Source of the DNA: Gemmatimonadaceae bacterium
GTDB lineage: Bacteria > Latescibacterota > UBA2968 > UBA8231
Direction of reading: 5' to 3'
Length of the DNA stretch: 9,673 bases
NCBI GenBank assembly: GCA_002726335.1
Contig: PBSR01000053.1
Coordinates: 1 to 9,673 of the forward strand
Of the stretch, positions 1 to 6,924 are shown piece after piece. The position numbers were made by a program, and so were the translations under genes. The notes beneath the pieces are model-generated. The model was not told where the DNA came from, ran no database searches, and worked only from the letters and a program-made list of their open reading frames with translations. Every line of letters begins with the position of its first letter. Positions within the stretch are counted from its first letter, which is position 1.

Positions 1-828
1 GAGACGGTAGAGGTAGGCGGCGTCTTCGCGCGGCAGAATCGGAGCCAGGTCCTCGGGAGTCTCTACGACACGAGCCAGCTCATACATGATCAGTGAGCTG
101 TCGGGCACCCGCCGTGCCCCTTCCCGCAGCGATGCCAGCGCCGCGAGGCGCTCCCCTTTTGCCACCTGCAGCTCCCCGAGGCCGAGCCAGGCATCCTCGA
201 CGGTGGGGTCGTCGGCCAGTACATCGCTGAAGATCTGTTCCGAAAGCTCTCGGCGACCGGTGCGCGACAGTACGTAGGCGACGTTGACACGTACATCAGC
301 CGGCGTATCCGGTTGCTCGAGGAGGCGATCGAAAAGGTCGTCGATCAGGTCCTCCTGCCCGCTCTCCAGGTACACCCGGGCCAGGTGCGAATAGAGCTGC
401 CAGTTGTGCGGATCGCGCTCGATGAGGGCCCGCATGTGCACGGCCACGTCTTCCGGTTCCCCCACGGCGTCGAGCCAGCGGACCATCTGGAAGCGAAGTG
501 CTGTCAGTTCTGGGTCCAGATCGAGGGCCCTGCCGCCAAAGACAACTGCCATGCGGAAGTCCTGAATGCGGTCATAATTGCGCGCCAGCTGCGCAAAGAT
601 CGTGGGCGACGAGGGATCGAGATCCGCGGCGCTGCGCAGGGCGACGATGGCGCCGAGATGGTTGCCCTTCGACTCGTATTCCTTGGCCTGCACGAAGTAC
701 AGCATGGCCTGCAGGTGGGCGGCATCTTCGACGGCAGATTCCGCCGTCGGCCGCAGCCAGCCGGCACAGCCCGGGAGCATGACCAGGGCGACGAGGACAA
801 CGCCGCAGTGCCGGCACACCGGGCGCAT
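1..828 (-). CDS. TPR-repeat lipoprotein, C-terminus beyond the window
   Basis: The frame is open from an ATG at 828 to the left edge (276 codons, no stop), so the gene is partial at its 3' end. Residues 1-21 look like a lipoprotein signal: a short basic start (MRPVCRHCG), a hydrophobic stretch VVLVALVML and a lipobox-like LPGC with Cys21 as the likely lipidated residue. The proline at -2 is not typical. From about residue 41 the protein is a run of helical TPR-like units, roughly 43-76, 77-109, 110-143, 144-176, 178-209 and 210-243; 'AQLARNYDRIQDF' and 'AWLGLGELQVAKGERLAAL' show the spacing best. TPR domains are protein-interaction scaffolds, so a membrane-anchored assembly or docking role is inferred and no enzyme function is visible. 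The start overlaps the permease stop as TGATG, with AAGG seven bases upstream as a weak SD. It is the last visible gene of the minus-strand operon. Confidence 0.8.
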   Translation of the reverse strand, partial: MRPVCRHCGVVLVALVMLPGCAGWLRPTAESAVEDAAHLQAMLYFVQAKEYESKGNHLGAIVALRSAADLDPSSPTIFAQLARNYDRIQDFRMAVVFGGRALDLDPELTALRFQMVRWLDAVGEPEDVAVHMRALIERDPHNWQLYSHLARVYLESGQEDLIDDLFDRLLEQPDTPADVRVNVAYVLSRTGRRELSEQIFSDVLADDPTVEDAWLGLGELQVAKGERLAALASLREGARRVPDSSLIMYELARVVETPEDLAPILPREDAAYLYRL

Positions 829-1676
829 CAGGCGGCCTTCACGGTGAGGCGCCGGGGATCGAGGGCGTCGCGCAGACCGTCGCCGAAAAGGTTGAAGCCG
901 AGAGCGACGAGGAAGATCGCCAACCCGGGAAAGGTCATCACCCACGGAGCCTTCAGCAGCAACTCCCGGCCGTCGTTGAGCATGGCCCCCCACTCCGGTG
1001 TGGGCGGTTGTGCCCCCAGGCCGAGAAAGCTCAGACCTGCTGCATCGAGAATCGCCGTGGCCAGACACAACGACGTCTGTACGATGAGCGGCGCGACACA
1101 GTTGGGCAGGATACTGAGCAGAACGATACGCGTGTCCCGTGAGCCGAGGGCGCGGGCCGCCTCGACGTAGGCCAGTTCGCGCAGGGTCAGCACCTGGGCC
1201 CGTACGAGACGGGCGAATTGAGGCACCAGAACGATGCTGACAGCGATCATGACATTGTCGATGCCAGGGCCGATGACGGCGACGATGGCGATGGCCAGCA
1301 GGATCGCCGGAAAGGCCAGCATGACATCGACGAAACGCATGATCACCGTGTCTACCAGGCCGCCCCGGTATCCGGCCACAAGTCCCAGGGTCGTCCCCAG
1401 GGTGAGGGCGATGGAGATGCAGATCATGCCGATGCGCAGAGAGATGCGTGAGCCGTAGAGCACCCGGCTGAGGATGTCTCGACCGAAATCGTCGGTCCCC
1501 ATGGGATGCTCCCAGGAGGGCGGACCCAGGCGCTCGTAGAGATTCTGCTCGAGGGGGTCGAAAGGGGCCAGCAGGGGTGCCAGGATCGCCAGCAGGACGA
1601 GGCCGACGACGATGGCGGCTCCGGCCATCGGGATCGGTCGCGCCCACAGATAGGCTGCGGCGACCTTCAGAGACAT
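828..1676 (-). CDS. ABC transporter permease, DppC/OppC type (dipeptide/oligopeptide/nickel family)
   Basis: This 282-residue inner-membrane permease subunit shows the features of the DppC/OppC family. It has an OppC_N-type first membrane segment (about 17-37) ending APFDP, then the family signature GTDDFGRDILSRVLYGSR (60-77). Further membrane segments lie near 82-103, 118-136, 140-157, 194-212 and 246-266. The cytoplasmic EAA loop that contacts the ATPase is at 171-190 (VEAARALGSRDTRIVLLSIL), and the late motif GLSFLGLGAQPPTPEWG is at 214-230. Length is near the usual 280-300. The start is supported by GAGG at 1685-1688, eight bases before the ATG and overlapping the upstream stop. Family members normally sit directly after a DppB-type permease and near a binding protein and two ATPases; here the upstream gene is a signalling protein and the downstream one a TPR lipoprotein. 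Substrate cannot be read from this subunit. Confidence 0.93.
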   Translation of the reverse strand: MSLKVAAAYLWARPIPMAGAAIVVGLVLLAILAPLLAPFDPLEQNLYERLGPPSWEHPMGTDDFGRDILSRVLYGSRISLRIGMICISIALTLGTTLGLVAGYRGGLVDTVIMRFVDVMLAFPAILLAIAIVAVIGPGIDNVMIAVSIVLVPQFARLVRAQVLTLRELAYVEAARALGSRDTRIVLLSILPNCVAPLIVQTSLCLATAILDAAGLSFLGLGAQPPTPEWGAMLNDGRELLLKAPWVMTFPGLAIFLVALGFNLFGDGLRDALDPRRLTVKAA

Positions 1677-1686
1677 ATTGATGGCC

Positions 1687-2655
1687 TCATGCGTCGGGCT
1701 GTCCCAGGGTCTGCTCCACCAGCAGCTGGAAAGGCTCCAGACTCAGAGGTTTCTCGATGAAACCGTCGAAAGGATGTTTGTGCACCTCCTCGGCCTCGAC
1801 GTATCCGGAGGTAGCAAGAACCTTCAGATCCGGGTATTGCGCCTTGAGGTTTTCCAGCAGCTGCATGCCGTCCATTTCGGGCATGTTGATGTCTGTGATC
1901 ACGAGGTCGAGTTTGACCTCCTGCACCATCTCGAGAGCCTGCCTGCCATGCTCGGCCTCGACGATGTCGAATCCGGGCAGGGCGTCCTTGACGAGGAGGC
2001 GAAAGTCCGCCTCGTCATCGACGATGAGGATCCTGGGAATCAGATCTTTCACCTGTTCCTCTACGTGCAGGTTCAGCTCCTCGCGATCCGTCCCCGTCTT
2101 GTGTGCCGCCATGTCGAGAGCGATTCCGGCGCGGCTCTGGTTCTCCTTGAGGCGACGTTGCAGAACAGCGATGCGCCCTTCGTAGCGGGCTTTTTCCATC
2201 TGGTAGTCACGGAGCCGGATGTTGTCGTTCGACAGCTTGCCTGAGAGCACGTCGATGATGGCGCGAAAGACCTTGGCCTGCATGTCCTCGTCGTCGCGCA
2301 GCACGGCGTCGAACTGTGCCTTGTGGATCAGGAACAGGGCGGAGGGTTTACTGACTTCCACTGAGGCCACCCGTGGCTGCCCCGTGATGACACCCATCTC
2401 GCCCACCGTCGTCACCGGCAGGATGGTTGCCACCTTCAAGCCTTCCGGCGTGATGATCGCCAACTCCCCGGACAGCAGGACGAACATCTCGTCCGGCTTC
2501 GTGCCACTGTCGCAGACGTGCTCCCCCGGCTCGTACGCCTTGTTCTGGCAGAGACCGAGGATCTTCTTGACCTGTGACGGCGACAGGCCCTTGAAGATGG
2601 GAATCTTCCGCAGGACCTGGATCAGGAGTTTCTCTTTGCTGGTGGGATTCACCAT
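1687..2655 (-). CDS. Cyclic-nucleotide-binding domain / coiled coil / response-regulator receiver protein
   Basis: This 322-residue soluble signalling protein has three parts. Residues about 18-135 form a Crp-type cNMP-binding fold: IPIFKGLS at 18-25, YEPGEHVCDSG at 41-51, and a phosphate-binding cassette at 85-98 (GE..., then QPRVAS). It keeps the glycine-glutamate pair G85-E86 and Arg95, which contact the cyclic nucleotide in CAP/PKA-type domains. Residues about 138-200 are charged and helical, probably a coiled coil. Residues 207-320 are a receiver domain with acidic pocket D213/D214, phospho-acceptor D255 in VITDINMPEMDG, T282 and K302 (IEKPL). No DNA-binding or enzymatic output domain is present, so it probably acts by protein contact. 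The gene begins 22 bases after glgB and ends 10 bases before the permease. No clear SD precedes the ATG; a TATATT lies in the 22-base gap but I see no matching -35. The cognate kinase is not in the window, and whether it binds cAMP, cGMP or another ligand is unknown. Confidence 0.92.
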   Translation of the reverse strand: MVNPTSKEKLLIQVLRKIPIFKGLSPSQVKKILGLCQNKAYEPGEHVCDSGTKPDEMFVLLSGELAIITPEGLKVATILPVTTVGEMGVITGQPRVASVEVSKPSALFLIHKAQFDAVLRDDEDMQAKVFRAIIDVLSGKLSNDNIRLRDYQMEKARYEGRIAVLQRRLKENQSRAGIALDMAAHKTGTDREELNLHVEEQVKDLIPRILIVDDEADFRLLVKDALPGFDIVEAEHGRQALEMVQEVKLDLVITDINMPEMDGMQLLENLKAQYPDLKVLATSGYVEAEEVHKHPFDGFIEKPLSLEPFQLLVEQTLGQPDA

Positions 2656-2677
2656 GATCTATGAATATACGAACGAG

Positions 2678-4855
2678 TCAGTCTGAGTCTGCATCGGGCT
2701 GCAGGACCAGAACGGACAGCGGCGGCAGGCGCATAGCTGCCGACCACCGACGATGATGCCAGGGCTCGGGCTCAGCCAGCACGACGCCGTCATTGCCCGC
2801 GCCAGAGCCGCCGTAGACGCCGGCGTCGGTGTTGAGATTCTCCACCCAGCGACCCGGTCGGGGCAGTCCGACGCGATATCCCTCACGGGCGATGGGCGTG
2901 AAGTTGCAGATCACGACGAGGGGTCTGTCGTCCCCGCTGCGGCGCTCGAAGGCGATGGCGGAACTCTCCGCATCATGGCAGTCGATCCATTCGAAGCCTG
3001 CCGGATCGGCGTCGGTGGCGTACAGACAGGGATGGGAGCGGTACATGCTGTTGAGGTCACGCACGAGGGACTGCACGCCGGCGTGAGGGCCGTACTGGAG
3101 GCAGGCCCATTCGAGATCACGCTTGTAGTTCCACTCCTGCCACTGACCGAACTCACCGCCCATGAACAGCAGCTTCTTGCCGGGGAAGGTAAACATGTAA
3201 GCGTAGAGCAGGCGTAGATTGGCGAACTTCTGCCACTCGTTCCCGGGCATCTTGTCGAGCAGCGAGCCCTTCCCGTGCACGACTTCATCGTGGCTCAGAG
3301 GCAGGACGAAATGTTCGGTATAGGCGTAGAGCATGCCGAAGGTCAGGTCGGACTGGTGGTGTCGACGGTGGATGGGGTCTCTCGACATGTACTGCAGCAT
3401 GTCGTTCATCCATCCCATGTTCCACTTGAAGCCGAAGCCGAGGCCGCCGGAGTAGGTCGGCTGCGACACCGCGGGCCACGCCGTCGATTCCTCCGCCAGG
3501 GTCAGCACCCCCGGGTAATCCCCATGGACGAGAATGTTCATCTGCTTGAGGAATTCGATGGCTTCGAGGTTTTCGCGACCGCCGTCGCGATTCGGGATCC
3601 ACTCGCCGGCTTCCCGCGAATAATCGAGATAGAGCATGGAAGCCACGGCGTCGACGCGCAGCCCGTCCACATGGTAGCGGTCGAGCCAGAAACGTGCGTT
3701 CGACAGCAGAAAGCTGCACACCTCGGCGCGGCCGAAGTTGAAGATCAGCGTACCCCAGTCGGGGTGCGCCCCCTGGCGCGGATCCTCGTGCTCATACAGG
3801 GCTGTACCGTCGAACCGCGCCAGTCCGTGGGCATCGGTGGGAAAGTGACCGGGGACCCAGTCGACGATGACGCCGATTCCACGCCCGTGCATATGATCGA
3901 CGAACCAGGCGAAATCATCCGGCTGGCCAAAACGTGAAGTGGGCGCGAAATAACCGGCGCCCTGATATCCCCAGGAGCCGTCGAAGGGATGCTCGGCGAT
4001 AGGCATCAGCTCCACGTGGGTGAAGCCGAGATCGACGACGTGATCGCCGAGAGCCTGGGCCAGATCCCGCCATCCCATGGGCCCGCCATCTTGCGCATGG
4101 CGCCACGACCCGGCATGCACTTCATAGATCGACAGGGGCTCCTGCAGCCACTGCTTCTGCTGCCGTGCAGCGATCCAGTCGTCGTCCTGCCATGGATGTG
4201 ACAGATGTGGAGCGACGATGGAAGCCGTCTGCGGCGGCACTTCGGTCGCCCGGGCGCAGGGATCGGCCTTCGTCAGCAGCTGCCCGGCGGGGCTCACGAC
4301 TTCGAACTTGTAGACCGTCCCCGCACCGAGGCCGGGGAGAAACAACTCCCAGAGACCGCTGGCCCCCAGGGACCGCATCGGGTGCCGGCGTCCGTCCCAG
4401 CCGTTGAAGTCGCCGATGACACTGACGCGGGGAGCGTTCGGGGCCCACACGACAAAGTGCACGCCCGTGGTCCCGTCGACCTCACGCTCATGCGCTCCCA
4501 GGACTTCGTAGATGCGATGGTGGCGGCCCTCGTTGAAGAGGTGTTGATCGAATTCAGTGACCATGGGCAGAAAGGAGTACGGGTCGCGCGTCCGATGGAC
4601 GAACCCGTCCCCGTAGTCGATGCCCAGCTCGTAGGCAAAGGCCTCGGTCCGGTCCGGCAGACTTGCTTCGAACATGCCCTCCGCCGTATGCCGGGCAACC
4701 ACCGGGGCCTCGTCAGCAAGGCCGTGTACGGTGACCTGCCGGGCGCCGGGCAGATAGGCGCGGATCACCTGGCCACCGGTGGGATCAGCGTGGATCCCCA
4801 GGTAGGCGAAGGGATCGGCGTGGCGTCCGGCCAGCAACCGGTCACGGTCCTCCAT
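2678..4855 (-). CDS. glgB: 1,4-alpha-glucan branching enzyme GlgB
   Basis: This cytoplasmic enzyme cuts alpha-1,4-glucan and re-attaches the piece by an alpha-1,6 link, making glycogen branches. The 725 residues closely match E. coli GlgB (728). An N-terminal module (about 1-110) precedes a CBM48 beta-sandwich (about 120-215; [20 protein letters not shown]) and a GH13 barrel with all expected catalytic regions: [10 protein letters not shown] (332-341), GLRVDAV with nucleophile D402, LTLAEEST with acid/base E455, and [13 protein letters not shown] with D523. A C-terminal beta domain follows. These match E. coli D405, E458 and D526 with a constant offset of three. I chose the ATG at 4855 ([10 protein letters not shown]): it gives the family length and overlaps the upstream stop as TGATG. 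An open frame reaches 4957, but those extra 34 residues lie inside the upstream gene and look unlike GlgB. No glgA, glgC, glgP or glgX is in the window. Confidence 0.97.
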   Translation of the reverse strand: MEDRDRLLAGRHADPFAYLGIHADPTGGQVIRAYLPGARQVTVHGLADEAPVVARHTAEGMFEASLPDRTEAFAYELGIDYGDGFVHRTRDPYSFLPMVTEFDQHLFNEGRHHRIYEVLGAHEREVDGTTGVHFVVWAPNAPRVSVIGDFNGWDGRRHPMRSLGASGLWELFLPGLGAGTVYKFEVVSPAGQLLTKADPCARATEVPPQTASIVAPHLSHPWQDDDWIAARQQKQWLQEPLSIYEVHAGSWRHAQDGGPMGWRDLAQALGDHVVDLGFTHVELMPIAEHPFDGSWGYQGAGYFAPTSRFGQPDDFAWFVDHMHGRGIGVIVDWVPGHFPTDAHGLARFDGTALYEHEDPRQGAHPDWGTLIFNFGRAEVCSFLLSNARFWLDRYHVDGLRVDAVASMLYLDYSREAGEWIPNRDGGRENLEAIEFLKQMNILVHGDYPGVLTLAEESTAWPAVSQPTYSGGLGFGFKWNMGWMNDMLQYMSRDPIHRRHHQSDLTFGMLYAYTEHFVLPLSHDEVVHGKGSLLDKMPGNEWQKFANLRLLYAYMFTFPGKKLLFMGGEFGQWQEWNYKRDLEWACLQYGPHAGVQSLVRDLNSMYRSHPCLYATDADPAGFEWIDCHDAESSAIAFERRSGDDRPLVVICNFTPIAREGYRVGLPRPGRWVENLNTDAGVYGGSGAGNDGVVLAEPEPWHHRRWSAAMRLPPLSVLVLQPDADSD

Positions 4856-6780
4856 CAGGGCTCTGTCTCGGTAGTGGTCGCCGAGTCGGCGGCGACCGCG
4901 GACATTGCCGCCTCCGGCACCGACTCCCCCGCTGCGCAACAGGTGTCCTGGCAGCAACTGTCCTCGTCGTTGCCGTCCTCACAGCAAGAGTCGTCCTCAT
5001 CGTGGTCGTGTCCCGACTCGCCATCCCCATCCGCTTCGAACAACTCGCCGACAAAGGCGCGCGGTCCCTGGCGAACGAGTGAAACCAGGAACAGCACCGT
5101 GAGCAGGGCCAGGGCCACGTCGAGCCATCCGAAACCGCTCTCGTGATGGACAGCCAGATCGGGCACCACACCTTTCACATCCGTCAGGGCATTCACGGTA
5201 CGCCCCAGCAGCAGAGAGAAGCCGACGACGCTGCCACCGAACATCAGAGCGATGCGACGACCGTGCAGCCGTGTCAGCACACCCAGGGTCGTCAGATTGG
5301 TCGCCGGGCCCGTGAGCAGAAAGGCCAGGGCAGCGCCAGGGGACACACCATTGTGGATGAGGACGGCCACCAGCGGCGTGGCACCGGAGGCGCAGACATA
5401 GACCGGCATACCCAGCAAAGCGAAGAATTCGACCTCGAGTCCGGCGGGCACGATGGCATCCCAGCGCCCGCCGACCAGAGTATGGGCTACCGCTGCCAGC
5501 CCCAGACCGACGAGGATCCAGGGCGCCGTCGTGTCGACGACTTCTCCGAGGCCCTGGGCAAGACCTTGGCGCAGACGTTGCCACAGCGGCTGCGTGGGCG
5601 CCACCACGTCCTGGCCGTTGTGACGCGCCCCAAGGTTGCGGGCGTAGCGACCGACGATCCAGCCCGTACACAGAGCCACCACGGCCGCAGCCAGAACGCG
5701 GACGATGGTGAACTCACCGCCGAGCAGGGGCAGGGAGATCAGAATCGCGTCGAGGCTCAACTCAGGCGTGGCCACGAGAAAGGCCATGGCCGCCGTGGCC
5801 GGTACGCCGGCCACGACGAGGGACCGGTAAAGCGGCACGACACCACACGAGCAGATCGGCAGGGGCAGACCGAACCCCATGCCTCGCAGCGCCTGCGACA
5901 GGCTCGAGCCGCGCCCCATCCACTGCACCGTGCCCCGGGGCATGAGGCCGTAGACGAGACCTGCGGCGACGTAGGCAAACAGCAGGGCGGGCGCCGATTC
6001 GCGCGCCAGCGTGTAGAACACGTGGACTCCCCCGGCTATGCTGGGACCCAGATCGTGTCCGGTCATCGTCGTGCCCAGCAACAGCAGTCCGGCGACAGCA
6101 CCGAGTCCGGACTGCCAGCGACGTGTCGCGGCCGCTACGGATCCGGCCGTCACCGGATAGGAACGGTGGAGGACGACGTGCAGCAGCGATCCGGCCACCA
6201 GGGCCTGGAAGAGTCCCCAGATACGGCTCTCGAGAGTGGCAGGCACCGCTCCGCCGGAGAGAAAACCCGCCGTCGTCGCCGCAGCCATCAGTCCGAGGGC
6301 GGCAGTGGCCATACGCCGGCCATACAGAGGGCGCAGCAGAAACCAGACGGTGAGGCCTACGGGCAGACGGTGAACGACGACGGCCATGGGGAGCATGTGG
6401 GAACGGCCCTGGGCGCCGGTGTCCGTACCCAGGGCGAGGCCATCGGTGAAGGCGTGGGCGGCGATGGCGATGAGGCCGAGTACGAGGGTAACGACATGTA
6501 CCTGCCGCGCCATCGAACGCAGGCGGTGCTCGATCAGAGTTGGCAGCCAGATGCCGATCACGACACCGGCCACGGCGAGCCAGCCTGCCAGTTCGACACT
6601 CTCGGGTACGATATGGATGACGACGAGGCCGGTGATGGCGACGAAGACGAACCCATCCAGGGCGGCCATCATATGCCCGGCGACTCGAGCCGCACCGTAG
6701 GCGGCGGGACCTAGGGCGAGGGCCACGAGGCTGAGGGCGAAGAGGGTGTGTCCAGACAGGTCCAAGGCGGTCCACATCAT
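4855..6780 (-). CDS. ZIP-like / ArsP_1 (SO_0444-type) permease fusion with Cys/His-rich metal-binding tail
   Basis: This is a 641-residue polytopic membrane protein. Residues about 1-207 have some seven hydrophobic segments with ZIP-transporter-like features: IHIVPESVE (55-63), [10 protein letters not shown] (109-118, like ZIP TM4 HN-x-x-D/E-G), HRLPVGL (137-143, like TM5) and SLLHVVLH (198-205). Some usual metal ligands are replaced, for example Val141 where ZIPs have Glu. Residues about 225-575 match the ArsP_1/SO_0444 permease family: [17 protein letters not shown] (304-320), FLVATPE (334-340), [12 protein letters not shown] (459-470) and FLLTGPATN (487-495). The tail (583-616) is acidic with H591, H593 and three CysCys pairs (599/600, 609/610, 614/615). 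Related permeases are annotated as Cu/Zn or arsenical efflux proteins, so metal export or distribution is likely, but the metal and direction are unproved. It is first in the operon; no SD is visible before the tandem ATGs at 6780 and 6777. Confidence 0.88.
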   Translation of the reverse strand: MMWTALDLSGHTLFALSLVALALGPAAYGAARVAGHMMAALDGFVFVAITGLVVIHIVPESVELAGWLAVAGVVIGIWLPTLIEHRLRSMARQVHVVTLVLGLIAIAAHAFTDGLALGTDTGAQGRSHMLPMAVVVHRLPVGLTVWFLLRPLYGRRMATAALGLMAAATTAGFLSGGAVPATLESRIWGLFQALVAGSLLHVVLHRSYPVTAGSVAAATRRWQSGLGAVAGLLLLGTTMTGHDLGPSIAGGVHVFYTLARESAPALLFAYVAAGLVYGLMPRGTVQWMGRGSSLSQALRGMGFGLPLPICSCGVVPLYRSLVVAGVPATAAMAFLVATPELSLDAILISLPLLGGEFTIVRVLAAAVVALCTGWIVGRYARNLGARHNGQDVVAPTQPLWQRLRQGLAQGLGEVVDTTAPWILVGLGLAAVAHTLVGGRWDAIVPAGLEVEFFALLGMPVYVCASGATPLVAVLIHNGVSPGAALAFLLTGPATNLTTLGVLTRLHGRRIALMFGGSVVGFSLLLGRTVNALTDVKGVVPDLAVHHESGFGWLDVALALLTVLFLVSLVRQGPRAFVGELFEADGDGESGHDHDEDDSCCEDGNDEDSCCQDTCCAAGESVPEAAMSAVAADSATTTETEP

Positions 6781-6803
6781 GCGAGTAAGTAGCTGCGGGA
6801 ATT

Positions 6804-6808
6804 GAGGA
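6804..6808 (+). promoter_or_regulatory. Candidate Shine-Dalgarno GAGGA for the leader ORF
   Basis: GAGGA lies five bases before the ATG at 6814, which is good spacing. It is only one base from the ATG at 6810 (in frame with dprE1), which argues against translation of dprE1 from 6810. The ATG chosen for dprE1 at 6921 has no comparable site. Confidence 0.4.
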
Positions 6809-6813
6809 TATGA

Positions 6814-6924
6814 ATGTACTGGCCCCCCTCTGCAGCGCCAAGCGCGCGACCCGGCCTTGCTCCGGGTACGGGACGGGGTTATCTACGGAAGGTGAGTCAA
6901 CCTCGAAACCCCGTGATGCCATGA
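6814..6924 (+). CDS. Possible 36-residue leader peptide upstream of dprE1
   Basis: An ATG at 6814, preceded by GAGGA, opens a 37-codon frame ending in TGA at 6922-6924, which overlaps the dprE1 ATG (6921-6923) as ATGA. The peptide starts MYWPPSAAPS and ends RNPVMP. It is rich in Pro, Ala, Arg and Gly, has no hydrophobic segment and matches no family I know. A second in-frame start, GTG at 6892, also follows a purine-rich GGAAG. What supports it is the SD plus the stop-start overlap with a gene that otherwise lacks an SD. It may be chance in GC-rich DNA, where unused frames often stay open. Confidence 0.3.
   Translation: MYWPPSAAPSARPGLAPGTGRGYLRKVSQPRNPVMP
6849..6867 (+). repeat. Small inverted repeat (6-bp stem) in the dprE1 leader
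   Basis: ACCCGG (6849-6854) and CCGGGT (6862-6867) form a perfect six-base stem around a seven-base loop (CCTTGCT). It lies within the candidate leader ORF. A stem of this size occurs by chance in GC-rich DNA, so a regulatory role is only a possibility. Confidence 0.3.

Larger units (their letters stand above)
6781..6920. promoter_or_regulatory. Divergent intergenic region driving the metal-permease operon and the dprE1-dprE2 pair
   Basis: The 140 bases separate divergently transcribed genes, so promoters for both must lie here or just inside the coding ends. Rightward, the best pair I see is TTGCTC (6858-6863) with TATCTA (6880-6885) at a 16-base spacing, which is poor. Leftward, no convincing -35/-10 pair is visible. 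The region also holds a short candidate leader ORF and a small hairpin, listed separately. Confidence 0.5.

Noticed and set aside
313..1170. Plus-strand open frame across the TPR lipoprotein and permease
   Set aside because: It spans two genes well supported on the other strand, and no domain is seen in it.
2656..2677. Internal promoter with TATATT between glgB and the signalling gene
   Set aside because: No acceptable -35 element lies at suitable spacing, and the short gap fits an operon better.
4856..4957. N-terminal extension of GlgB from an ATG at 4957
   Set aside because: The extra residues are Gly/Arg-rich, lie within the upstream coding sequence and exceed the family length. The ATG at 4855 gives a TGATG overlap and the expected size.
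5143..6714. Long plus-strand open frame (523 codons) opposite the metal permease
   Set aside because: Its product is Arg/Gln/Gly/His-rich, low-complexity and without motifs. It mirrors a gene with clear membrane segments and family motifs, and is a GC-rich antisense shadow.
6810..6920. Extended DprE1 start at ATG 6810
   Set aside because: The extra 37 residues do not resemble the family, and the only purine-rich site is one base from that ATG. It cannot be fully excluded.
5762..6922. Minus-strand 386-codon frame overlapping the metal permease in another frame
   Set aside because: Arg-rich shadow translation lacking hydrophobic segments; the permease frame explains this DNA.
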